A DNA stretch of 64,000 nucleotides from Lysinibacillus boronitolerans JCM 21713 = 10a = NBRC 103108 (GTDB lineage Bacteria; Bacillota; Bacilli; Bacillales_A; Planococcaceae): assembly GCF_000772935.1 (NCBI RefSeq), contig NZ_JPVR01000070.1:1-64000 (forward strand), given 5' to 3'. This document shows, piece after piece, positions 41,914 through 48,844 of this stretch (within the stretch, counting starts at the first letter, position 1; each line of letters starts with the position of its first letter). Below the pieces are notes generated by a model, which did not search any database, had not been told where the DNA came from, and saw nothing but the letters and a program-made list of their open reading frames with translations. Position numbers and translations under genes: made by a program.

Positions 41914-42498
41914 ATGAAAAAGGGAGAAGAAACGAAACAAAACATTCTAGAACATGGATTAAGATTATTTTCCTCAAAAGGGTATGAGGAAACTTCTCTT
42001 AAAGATATCGCAACTAAAGTCAACATTAAGACACCTTCCATTTATGCTTATTTTTCAAGTAAAGATGAACTCTTTGAAAAAATAGTAGAATTTGTGATTG
42101 ATGACTATGTTAAATTTATTGATGATCAAGCATCTACTATAGGTCCACTTTCCACTAAAGATCAGTTATATAAGTTGTTAGGAGAATTAAATGAATACTA
42201 CTATATGAATGACAGAGGGGTTTTTCTTAAACGGTATGGCGTTTTCCCACCTGAAAGATTTAAAGAACTTATCACTCAAAAAAACAGTATGGTTGAAAAT
42301 GAAATTAGAAAATTACTTTATAGAATTTTAGATGTTGAATCAGACGATCATCAGTTTATCGATAAAGAGAACATTGCAACAGCTTTTATATGTCTCCTAG
42401 ATGGCATGTTGTTCTATCTCATGAATTATTCATTTGAAGAATATGAAAGAAGGCTAACATCTACTTGGAAGGTGTTCTGGAAAGGGATATTGAAATAG
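41914..42498 (+). CDS. TetR/AcrR family regulator of the SMR unit
   Basis: 194 residues. The N-terminal helix-turn-helix is GLRLFSSKGYEETSLKDIATKVNIKTPSIYAYFSSKDELF (residues about 14-53). The C-terminal domain is divergent, as expected for ligand binding. GAGGTGAGG precedes the ATG. It follows the SMR genes by 30 bases, and the two AACGTTAG palindromes upstream of the unit are its probable operators, giving self-contained inducible control. Confidence 0.88.
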   Translation: MKKGEETKQNILEHGLRLFSSKGYEETSLKDIATKVNIKTPSIYAYFSSKDELFEKIVEFVIDDYVKFIDDQASTIGPLSTKDQLYKLLGELNEYYYMNDRGVFLKRYGVFPPERFKELITQKNSMVENEIRKLLYRILDVESDDHQFIDKENIATAFICLLDGMLFYLMNYSFEEYERRLTSTWKVFWKGILK

Positions 42499-42950
42499 AT
42501 GACCTCTGAGTCTGGGTGACAGGGTATAATAAGATTAAATTCTTATTTATTGTATAAACTTTGATAGCATACTAGAGAAAATGCTTCTTAGATTAGGGAG
42601 AAGGATTTACCTTCCCCTATCTTTACCTAAAGCTCAACTTTAAGGCTTCTATCACCATTGTTAGCGCCGTTATAATAAAGACAAACCATAGACAACGATT
42701 GTTGTCATGATTATTTTGCTCTCATCACCCTCAAACTTACAAATCCAAAGACTACTGAAGTTAATACAAAACTTTCTATTAATCCTTAAAACACTATATC
42801 AGTCATCTTCTACTCCTTTGTAAAATGCCCTCATTTTTTATCATTTACTAGTTACGTTTAGGTACTTGTGGCTTTTTGAGAAAAAAACTGTACACTTAAT
42901 TTCGCAAAATAATATTTTTTGAATTGACCGAATTTTACAACCGCAGTATA
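42499..42950. other. Gap after tetR
   Basis: This stretch carries a hairpin GGGAGAAGG/CCTTCCCC (about 42596-42617), a minus-strand toxin-like remnant at 42711-42806, and then AT-rich sequence leading to the first of four operator copies. No intact gene is visible. Confidence 0.6.
42711..42806 (-). pseudogene. Possible holin-like small toxin gene with a premature stop
   Basis: A minus-strand ATG at 42806 has AAAGGAG six bases upstream. The frame reads MTDIVF, then TAA at codon 7, then in the same frame GLIESFVLTSVVFGFVSLRVMRAK and a stop at codon 32. Length, single hydrophobic segment and basic tail resemble the short holin-like peptides of Bacillus type I toxin systems. A single CAA-to-TAA change would explain the break. 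The GGGGAAGG/CCTTCTCCC hairpin some 90 bases downstream could be the terminator. The family call is inference. Confidence 0.35.
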
Positions 42951-42952
42951 CT
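42924..42952 (+). promoter_or_regulatory. Duplicate promoter upstream of the GntR gene
   Basis: TTGACC (42924), 17 bases, TATACT (42947-42952). It is followed at once by operator copy 1. The segment is a diverged copy of the promoter at 43100-43128. Confidence 0.75.
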
Positions 42953-42969
42953 TGGTATACCACATACCA
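42953..42969 (+). promoter_or_regulatory. Operator copy 1 of four
   Basis: TGGTATACCACATACCA: arms TGGTAT and ATACCA around ACCAC. It directly follows a -10 box and covers the expected transcription start. Confidence 0.75.
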
Positions 42970-42978
42970 AAGGAGGTT

Positions 42979-42999
42979 ATGAGAAAAGAGACAGATTAG
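42979..42999 (+). pseudogene. Truncated copy of the GntR gene start (six codons)
   Basis: AAAGGAGG, three bases, then ATG and MRKETD and TAG. The bases from the ATG (AGAAAAGAGACAGATTAGG) resemble the start of the real regulator gene (GAAAAAATAGAGACAGGTAAGG), so promoter, operator, binding site and gene start appear to have been duplicated and cut short. Confidence 0.5.
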
Positions 43000-43022
43000 G
43001 GTACTCTCTATTTTTATCTTTC

Positions 43023-43039
43023 TGGTATACCACATACCA
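43023..43039 (+). promoter_or_regulatory. Operator copy 2 of four
   Basis: TGGTATACCACATACCA, identical to copy 1. It stands without an adjacent promoter. Confidence 0.7.
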
Positions 43040-43061
43040 ATAGGGCATCTTCAAAGACATC

Positions 43062-43078
43062 TGGTATACCACATACCA
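43062..43078 (+). promoter_or_regulatory. Operator copy 3 of four
   Basis: TGGTATACCACATACCA, identical to copies 1 and 2. It lies just upstream of the -35 box of the functional promoter. Confidence 0.7.
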
Positions 43079-43099
43079 ATTCTTTAACCCTATTTTAAA

Positions 43100-43145
43100 T
43101 TGATTGAACTTTACAATTACAGTATACTTGGCATACCACATGCCA
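43100..43145 (+). promoter_or_regulatory. Promoter and operator copy 4 of the GntR operon
   Basis: TTGATT (43100), 17 bases, TATACT (43123-43128), then TGGCATACCACATGCCA at 43129-43145. The operator differs from the others by one base in each arm, T to C and A to G, so symmetry is kept. It covers the predicted start of transcription, fitting repression by blocking. Confidence 0.8.
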
Positions 43146-43159
43146 GGAGGGTTTCAACA

Positions 43160-43828
43160 ATGGAAAAAATAGAGACAGGTAAGGCTTTAAGAGATATAGC
43201 TTTTGAAGCAATTAAGAAAGCAATTTTGAATTATGAACTATTGCCGGGTCAAGCAATATATGAAAGAGATCTAAGTGAAAAGTTAGGAATAAGTAGAACT
43301 CCTATAAGAGAATCTCTGTCGTTGTTAGAAAGAGAAAAATGGATAATATCTAAGCCACGAGTTGGTACGTTTATTAATGAAATGACAGAAGAAAATGTAA
43401 AGGAAGTAATGGAAATTCGGATGATTTTTGACCGTTTTTCACTTGAAAAAGTATGTGGAAATATAACATTAGAACAAATAAAAATTTTAGAAGATTACAT
43501 TAAGGAACAGGAAAAAAATAAAACAAACCTGCAAAAATTTATTCAATTAGATCAGGAGTTCCATTCTCAAATCGTTTTATTTGCAAAAAATGAGCGAATA
43601 GAAAAATGGTTTGAGGAAATTAGTGATCAGATAAGATGGTTTGGATTAAAAGCGATAACTAAAAAATCACGCATTGAAGAAACAATTTCTGAACATAAGG
43701 AAATTATAAAAGCTTTAAAATCACAAGATATAAATAAAGTTCTGATAGCTTCAAATATCCATGTCAGAAATACAAAAAATGTTATTATTAACCAATTAAA
43801 GGGGAATTCATTTGAAGAAAGTGATTAA
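43160..43828 (+). CDS. GntR family (FCD) regulator of the downstream operon
   Basis: 222 residues from ATG 43160, with AGGAGGG upstream. A longer frame from 43100 crosses the promoter and is rejected. The winged helix is ERDLSEKLGISRTPIRESLSLLEREKWI near residues 36-63. The FCD ligand domain follows, with HSQIVLFAKNE and SNIHVRNTKN supplying metal-ligand His. It is first gene of a four-gene operon and probably acts on the four palindromes upstream. The ligand is unknown. Confidence 0.92.
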   Translation: MEKIETGKALRDIAFEAIKKAILNYELLPGQAIYERDLSEKLGISRTPIRESLSLLEREKWIISKPRVGTFINEMTEENVKEVMEIRMIFDRFSLEKVCGNITLEQIKILEDYIKEQEKNKTNLQKFIQLDQEFHSQIVLFAKNERIEKWFEEISDQIRWFGLKAITKKSRIEETISEHKEIIKALKSQDINKVLIASNIHVRNTKNVIINQLKGNSFEESD

Positions 43829-44483
43829 TTTACATCTTTCCAATGGAGAGGTTAAAAAACACGAAATTAATATTAAGAAAGTAATTGTTGTTGGGTATGG
43901 AGGGAGAAATATAGAAAAAATTCAGGAGCACATTGATGAATTAAGCGAATTAGGAATTGCACCCCCACCTAGTGTACCTATGATATACCCACAAAAACTA
44001 GAACAACTAAATTTTTCTAATGAATGCCAAGGAAGCAGATATTCTTCTGGGGAAGCAGAATATATTTTATTTCACGATGGAAAAGAGTGGTTAGTTACCC
44101 TTGGTAGCGATCATACGGATCGGGAAGTAGAAAAAGAAGATATTTTAAAGTCTAAACTAATATGTGATAAACCGATTGCATCGGACTTTTGGAGATTAGC
44201 GGATTTAAAGGAAGACTGGGATAACATTATTTTACGTTCCTATGTAACTTCAAATGGAGAAAAATATTTATATCAAGAAGATACTTTAGAAGCACTTTTA
44301 GAAGTTGATGTTTTATTTGGTAAACTAGATAGCTTAGGGGAAAAGGATCTAGAAAACACTGTTATTTATTCAGGTACTGTTCCAACAAAAAGTGGATTCA
44401 TTTTCGGTGAAAAATTTGAATACGAAATTGAACACCCGAAGTTAAACAGAAAAATTAAACATCATTATTCAATTGTTAACTAA
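43812..44483 (+). CDS. DUF2848 family protein
   Basis: 223 residues. I read it as a DUF2848 member from VIVVGYGGRNIEKIQEHIDELSELGIAPPPSVPMIYP and from YILFHDGKEWLVTLGSDHTDREVE; function is not established. It starts at TTG 43812, 17 bases inside the regulator gene, with AAAGGGG upstream. GTG 43821 is an alternative. It sits between the regulator and a transporter, so a role in breaking down the imported compound is likely but unproved. Confidence 0.75.
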   Translation: MKKVINLHLSNGEVKKHEINIKKVIVVGYGGRNIEKIQEHIDELSELGIAPPPSVPMIYPQKLEQLNFSNECQGSRYSSGEAEYILFHDGKEWLVTLGSDHTDREVEKEDILKSKLICDKPIASDFWRLADLKEDWDNIILRSYVTSNGEKYLYQEDTLEALLEVDVLFGKLDSLGEKDLENTVIYSGTVPTKSGFIFGEKFEYEIEHPKLNRKIKHHYSIVN

Positions 44484-44497
44484 AGGGGAGACTTCTT

Positions 44498-45766
44498 GTG
44501 AAAAAGAAACCAACAAAAGTTAGATGGGGACTAGCATTCTTTTTCTTTATTATTGGTGTAATCGCTTACATGGATAGATCGAATATTTCGATAATTGCTA
44601 AACCAATGATGGATGATTTAGGCTTAGATAAAGTTCAATTTGGGATGCTTGCATCATTATTCTCATTAGGTTATGCGTTAATGCAAATTCCAGCAGGTCT
44701 TTTAGCAGAAAAATTTGGCCCAAGAAAAATGGTCACCTTTGCTCTAATATGGTGGTCTGTATTTACGGGATTAACTGGTTTAGTTAAATCTCATGGGTTG
44801 TTATATGCGGTGAGATTCTTATTTGGCGTAGGAGAAGGGCCAATGTTCCCAGCTAACGCCGTATTTAATACAAACTGGTTTAGAAGAGATGAAAAGGCTA
44901 GAGCATCTAGTGCTTTATTGGCAGGTTCCTATTTTGGACCAGTTATAGCTCCTATTGTTACAGTTTATATTTATCAATATTTTGGATGGCAATCAGTATT
45001 TTATATTTTTGGGTTAATAGGAATAGTCATTGCAGGAGTATGGTGGATAATTGGTAGGGACTATCCAGAAATTCATAAATTAGTAAATGAACAAGAAAAA
45101 GAATATATATTAGAAGGCAGAGAAATTGTTAATACCGATAAGGCAAGAGCACCATGGAAAACATTTTTGAAAAGCTATAGGTTTTGGGCATTAGGACTGC
45201 AATATTTTGTTGTTTTATATATCATTACGTTCTTTTTAGTTTGGTTACCTACATACTTACTTGAGGATAGAGGATTTTCATTAAGTAAAATGGGATTTGC
45301 TGCAAGCCTACCGTGGTTAGCAATTTTAATAACTGTAATGACAGGTGGCATGCTATCTGACCGTTTAGTACGTAAAGGTTTTTCAAAACAAATTTCTAGA
45401 TCTTCTTTAGCTATCTTGGGTTTAATCGTATTTATTATTTCAATGTACCTGGCTGTTAAGACTGTGTCACCATATCAAAATGTTTTATGGTTATCGATAT
45501 GCTTAGGTTCACTAGGTTTCACAGTAGTATGTTCTTGGGCTTCTGCTACAGACTTAGGCAGAAACTTTTCCGGTTCCGTTTCGGGTTGGATGAACTTGTG
45601 GGGAAATCTAGGGGCATTTGTTTCACCGTTGTTATGCGGTTGGTTGGCAGAGAAATTTGGATGGAATATCACGTTAGGACTAACTATAATCCCTGTATTT
45701 ATTGCAGCTATATTATGGTTGTTTGTAAAACCTGATAAGTCATTATTAAGTACAATTGAGGAGTGA
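44498..45766 (+). CDS. MFS transporter, anion:cation symporter type
   Basis: 422 residues, twelve helices. The start RWGLAFFFFIIGVIAYMDRSNISIIAKPMMDDLGL and the loop AGLLAEKFGPRKMV are typical of the ACS family, which carries organic acids such as hexuronates, tartrate, phthalate and ureidosuccinate-like compounds. GTG 44498 follows AAAGGGGAG. It is flanked by a DUF2848 protein and a nitrilase-type hydrolase, suggesting uptake of a carboxylate with an amide or nitrile bond. Confidence 0.9.
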   Translation: MKKKPTKVRWGLAFFFFIIGVIAYMDRSNISIIAKPMMDDLGLDKVQFGMLASLFSLGYALMQIPAGLLAEKFGPRKMVTFALIWWSVFTGLTGLVKSHGLLYAVRFLFGVGEGPMFPANAVFNTNWFRRDEKARASSALLAGSYFGPVIAPIVTVYIYQYFGWQSVFYIFGLIGIVIAGVWWIIGRDYPEIHKLVNEQEKEYILEGREIVNTDKARAPWKTFLKSYRFWALGLQYFVVLYIITFFLVWLPTYLLEDRGFSLSKMGFAASLPWLAILITVMTGGMLSDRLVRKGFSKQISRSSLAILGLIVFIISMYLAVKTVSPYQNVLWLSICLGSLGFTVVCSWASATDLGRNFSGSVSGWMNLWGNLGAFVSPLLCGWLAEKFGWNITLGLTIIPVFIAAILWLFVKPDKSLLSTIEE

Positions 45767-45771
45767 CAAGT

Positions 45772-46560
45772 GTGAATTATTTAGTATTTCAAATGGAATT
45801 GGAAGTTGGAAAACCAGAAGAAAACAGGAGAATCATAGAAAGCTGGTTAGAAGCAAATTACAGTGATGATTTAGATGTTATAGTTCTTCCTGAAATGTGG
45901 TCAACCGGCTATGCTTTGGAAGAACTGAGAGAAATCTGTAAAGTGGATGGTAATCAGTCCATTGAATTTTTACAATCACTGGCTAAGAAGTTTAATGTAA
46001 ATTTGATAGGTGGCTCGATTGCTGTATTAGAAGGTAAAGACATCTATAATCGCGCTGTTGTTGTCAATCGAATGGGCGAAATTGTTCATGTATACGATAA
46101 GATGCATCTTGTTCCAATGTTAAATGAACCAAAATTTCTAACAGGCGGTCATAATCAAGTTGAAGTATTTGAACTTGAAGGTGTAAAGATGGGGGTTATT
46201 ATTTGTTATGATTTACGATTCCCTGAAATTATCCGTGACTTAGCATTGCAAGGTATTCAAGTTCTACATATTGTAGCAGAATGGCCACTTGCGAGGGAAA
46301 CTCACTGGAATACGTTAATTCGTGCTCGCGCAATTGAGAACCAAATGTATGTTGTTTCATCCAATGTTACCGGAATAAAATTAGGAGTAGTATTCGCAGG
46401 TTGTTCGCAAATTGTAGATCCCTGGGGAGACATCGTTCAGAAATTAGACCAAGAAGTTGGTGAAATAAGAGCAACTTTAGATTTTGAAAAAGTACTGCAA
46501 ATAAGAAGAGAAGTTCCCATATTCGAGACTAGGGTACCAGAGAAATATAGAAAATTATAA
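45772..46560 (+). CDS. Carbon-nitrogen hydrolase (nitrilase superfamily)
   Basis: 262 residues. The catalytic Glu is in VIVLPEMWSTGYAL, Lys in YDKMHLVPMLNEPKFLTGG, and Cys in MGVIICYDLRFPEIIRDLALQG. This is the amidase branch, near omega-amidase and related small-amide hydrolases. GTG 45772 has GAGGAG eight bases upstream. GTG 45763 overlaps the MFS stop and has a poorer site. Last gene of the GntR operon. Confidence 0.88.
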   Translation: MNYLVFQMELEVGKPEENRRIIESWLEANYSDDLDVIVLPEMWSTGYALEELREICKVDGNQSIEFLQSLAKKFNVNLIGGSIAVLEGKDIYNRAVVVNRMGEIVHVYDKMHLVPMLNEPKFLTGGHNQVEVFELEGVKMGVIICYDLRFPEIIRDLALQGIQVLHIVAEWPLARETHWNTLIRARAIENQMYVVSSNVTGIKLGVVFAGCSQIVDPWGDIVQKLDQEVGEIRATLDFEKVLQIRREVPIFETRVPEKYRKL

Positions 46561-46793
46561 TGTATTTAGTGATCAAACTATCACCTTCGAATGTTTAGTT
46601 ATTTTTGTAAGACGATAACAAGCCTTTATGTTTTACGGTAACTTCTTAAATCGAATGTATTTTTTGTTAATATCGACATCATGAAACTATTCTCCTTTCA
46701 TATTCAATTTTCGACCAAAGGAAAATATCCCGATCGAGCATAAAGAATGCTAAAAGCTGACTGCTGGTCCATAAGTAATGGAGGTTAAATCAA

Positions 46794-47603
46794 TTGAGCA
46801 CAGATAATTTTATAACTACTACACAAGTTTTGAATGAAAAAGCAGTTTTATCTGCTCTTGAATTAAATTTAGCCATGATCGAGTTTAATTTACAAGGCGA
46901 AATAATTTGGGTTAATAAAAACTTCTCAAACACTTTGGGATATGAAGTAAAAGAAATGAAGAATATGAGACATAAACAATTATGTACTGAGGAATTTAAA
47001 AACAGTAAAGAATACGTTTTATTATGGGATAACCTCATCAAAGGAATAAAGTTCCAACAAAAAATGCAGAGAGTTGATAAATGGGGAAATTTATTATGGC
47101 TTGAAGCTACCTATATACCAATTCGAAATGACAATGGAAATGTAAGTCATGTTTTGAAGATTGCCACAGATATTACAGAACGTGAAAATAAAACAAGGGA
47201 TGTTATAGCTCAATTAAATGATATGTCTACAGAGTTAGGGAATATGGTTGTTTCAAAATCTAATGAAAACATTCAAGCTCTTAATTCTCTAAAAGAAGAC
47301 ACTAAGTTAATAAGTGAGGTATCTAAATCTATAAGATATATAGCTTCTCAAACAAACCTATTAGCATTAAATGCAGCCATTGAAGCAGCCCGTGCGGGGG
47401 AACATGGGAAAGGATTCGCAGTGGTTGCAGATGAGGTCCGTAAATTAGCCAATAATTCTGATGAAGCTATAAAGGATGTCAACTCTTACTTAAATCACAT
47501 TACCGATGAAGTAACAAAGGTTAGTGATATCACGGAAAACTTACAAAAGTTAGTTGAAATCACTCAACTAAAGATTGATAAAATAATGAATGAGTTTGGA
47601 TGA
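46794..47603 (+). CDS. Soluble PAS-domain chemoreceptor-like protein
   Basis: 269 residues with no membrane segment. A PAS domain (residues about 18-125: [25 protein letters not shown], ending TDITERENK) is followed by a short methyl-accepting signalling domain whose conserved tip is [34 protein letters not shown]. The part after the tip is only about 55 residues, so the hairpin is much shorter than in membrane chemoreceptors. It starts at TTG 46794, with GGAGG upstream. A cytoplasmic signal input to CheA/CheW is likely. Confidence 0.88.
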   Translation: MSTDNFITTTQVLNEKAVLSALELNLAMIEFNLQGEIIWVNKNFSNTLGYEVKEMKNMRHKQLCTEEFKNSKEYVLLWDNLIKGIKFQQKMQRVDKWGNLLWLEATYIPIRNDNGNVSHVLKIATDITERENKTRDVIAQLNDMSTELGNMVVSKSNENIQALNSLKEDTKLISEVSKSIRYIASQTNLLALNAAIEAARAGEHGKGFAVVADEVRKLANNSDEAIKDVNSYLNHITDEVTKVSDITENLQKLVEITQLKIDKIMNEFG

Positions 47604-47617
47604 TGATTTCATAAAGG

Positions 47618-47652
47618 ACCCAGGCACTTTAATTTTGTGCCTGGGTTTTATA
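47618..47652 (+). terminator. Terminator after the PAS chemoreceptor
   Basis: ACCCAGGCAC and GTGCCTGGGT form a perfect stem, followed by TTT. Confidence 0.88.
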
Positions 47653-47722
47653 ATAAATGAAAATTTTTTAAAAATAATTGTATCTGTTTAATTCCAAACA
47701 AACTGAATTAAACTTGTATTTA

Positions 47723-48226
47723 TTAAACATCACCAATATATATATATTGGAAATTTCCTTTGTGATCGTATACAAAACTTATCAAAAGCTTTTCTTCTTT
47801 TTCCAAGTTTTCTAAATAATAACCAACTTCTGTACTATTGGATTGAACATTTAAATAAGCAATGAACATTGGGAGTTTTGCTTTCTCAATTGGGAATGCC
47901 GCGCTATTTGTATTGTCTGGGGTCTTGAAGTTTATCTCACCATGTAACACATTAAAATCAGCGTGATAATCAGTTTTTATTTGTTCATATTGTTCTTCGT
48001 TGATCAATCTCATAATCGTTCTGGATGTACTATCAAATTGTTGGAGATATACACTATAATCACTTTTCAAATTCTGCAATTCATCTTTTAATTTCTGATT
48101 TTCTTCTTTAAGTTCGTTAATTTGAGTTGTAAGATCTTGAGTAATAGAAGTTTTTTCTTCTTTATCGGAACAACCTATTAAAATTACAAGGATACAAAAA
48201 AATATACCTAACTTAATTTTTTTCAT
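47723..48226 (-). CDS. Putative lipoprotein with coiled coil
   Basis: 167 residues. A signal peptide ends at the lipobox LIGC (Cys19). Residues about 30-65 (ITQDLTTQINELKEENQKLKDELQNLKSD) form a heptad coiled coil. The C-terminal half is a small mixed alpha/beta region with no motif that I recognise. TAAGGGGGAA lies before the ATG on the minus strand. It has no close partner gene. Function is unknown. Confidence 0.8.
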   Translation of the reverse strand: MKKIKLGIFFCILVILIGCSDKEEKTSITQDLTTQINELKEENQKLKDELQNLKSDYSVYLQQFDSTSRTIMRLINEEQYEQIKTDYHADFNVLHGEINFKTPDNTNSAAFPIEKAKLPMFIAYLNVQSNSTEVGYYLENLEKEEKLLISFVYDHKGNFQYIYIGDV

Positions 48227-48329
48227 GCTATTCCCCCTTAATATAAATATACATTGCAGCTAAACGAATTTTAATGTAAAAATTCGAAAGCATTAGAGAA
48301 TTTGTTAAGAAATGTTCTCAAAGTGGTTT

Positions 48330-48353
48330 ATAATCTTCTACAATCGGGCGCTT
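48330..48353 (+). repeat. Repeat, copy 2 (TATAATCTTC motif)
   Basis: TATAATCTTCTACAATCGGG followed by CGC matches the copy at 40929-40950 with four differences over the first 23 bases. Confidence 0.55.
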
Positions 48354-48394
48354 TGTTTGAAGACCATTGAGCTGCTTAAACAGCTCTTAATAGG

Positions 48395-48577
48395 ATGAAG
48401 AGGACTAATTTATGGGGATATGCATGGGCAATGGTTGGTCTGATTACGGCAGGCTTCGGTAATGGCCAAAACCTTAATTTGGCTGTACCTGCCAATCTAA
48501 TTTATCAGATTGCTCAAAACTTTATAGAATTAGTGACTTGTATTTCCACTATTCAACCATTGCTTTTTCTTTCGTAA
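48395..48577 (+). pseudogene. Possible remnant of an S1C serine protease
   Basis: A 60-codon open frame includes GLITAGFGNGQNLNLAVPANLI, which resembles the segment after the active site of trypsin-like S1C (HtrA type) proteases, usually G..GQNLNFAIP. The catalytic domain is missing and there is no ribosome binding site. I read it as a decayed fragment. It overlaps nothing else and ends near the promoter of the next transcript. Confidence 0.35.
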
Positions 48578-48588
48578 TCTTATAGAAT
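48560..48588 (+). promoter_or_regulatory. Promoter of the MFS transporter leader
   Basis: TTGCTT (48560), a 17-base spacer, and TAGAAT (48583-48588). It would start RNA near 48595, giving a leader of about 250 bases. Confidence 0.55.
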
Positions 48589-48620
48589 GTAGAACGGTAT
48601 AAATGAACGATATAAAAATC

Positions 48621-48735
48621 CTTTAATACGGTCCAGAGAGGCTGAAAAGGGCTATGTGATATTTTTAAGCTAATATCTTTGCTTTGTCATGCCCTTTTGT
48701 CCTCTGTGACGGAAGGGCTTTTATTATTGATCCAT
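48621..48735 (+). promoter_or_regulatory. PyrR-type attenuator in the MFS transporter leader
   Basis: GGTCCAGAGAGGCTGAAAAGG (in two parts: GGTCCAGAGAGGCT and GAAAAGG) at 48631-48651 matches the PyrR-binding loop of Bacillus pyr leaders. CCTTT (48621) pairs with AAAGG to close that hairpin. Downstream, GCCCTTTTGTC (48692-48702) and GACGGAAGGGC (48709-48719) form a terminator followed by TTTTATT. AAAAGGGC of the first hairpin can also pair with GCCCTTTT of the terminator, which is the antiterminator arrangement of PyrR control. UMP-bound PyrR would then lower expression of the transporter. Confidence 0.75.
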
Positions 48736-48739
48736 ACCC

Positions 48740-48775
48740 CTCTTTTAAAGGAAGTCCCGTGAGGCTTCAAAAGAG
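48740..48775 (+). other. Second hairpin with a PyrR-like loop
   Basis: CTCTTTT and AAAAGAG close a hairpin whose inner stem GAAG/CTTC holds the loop TCCCGTGAGG, which resembles the PyrR loop TCCAGAGAGG. It lies after the attenuator and 69 bases before the gene. Confidence 0.45.
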
Positions 48776-48844
48776 AATGGACAAGACAGCTATAATCCAT
48801 TCACTAAAAGAGATCGACAACTAGAAAATTGGAGGCTAGAAAGA

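Noticed and set aside
42952-43145. Repeats that could be taken for a short CRISPR array
   Set aside because: The 17-base units are palindromic, their spacing is irregular (about 70, 39 and 67 bases), two of them sit at -10 boxes, and no cas gene is present. They are operators.
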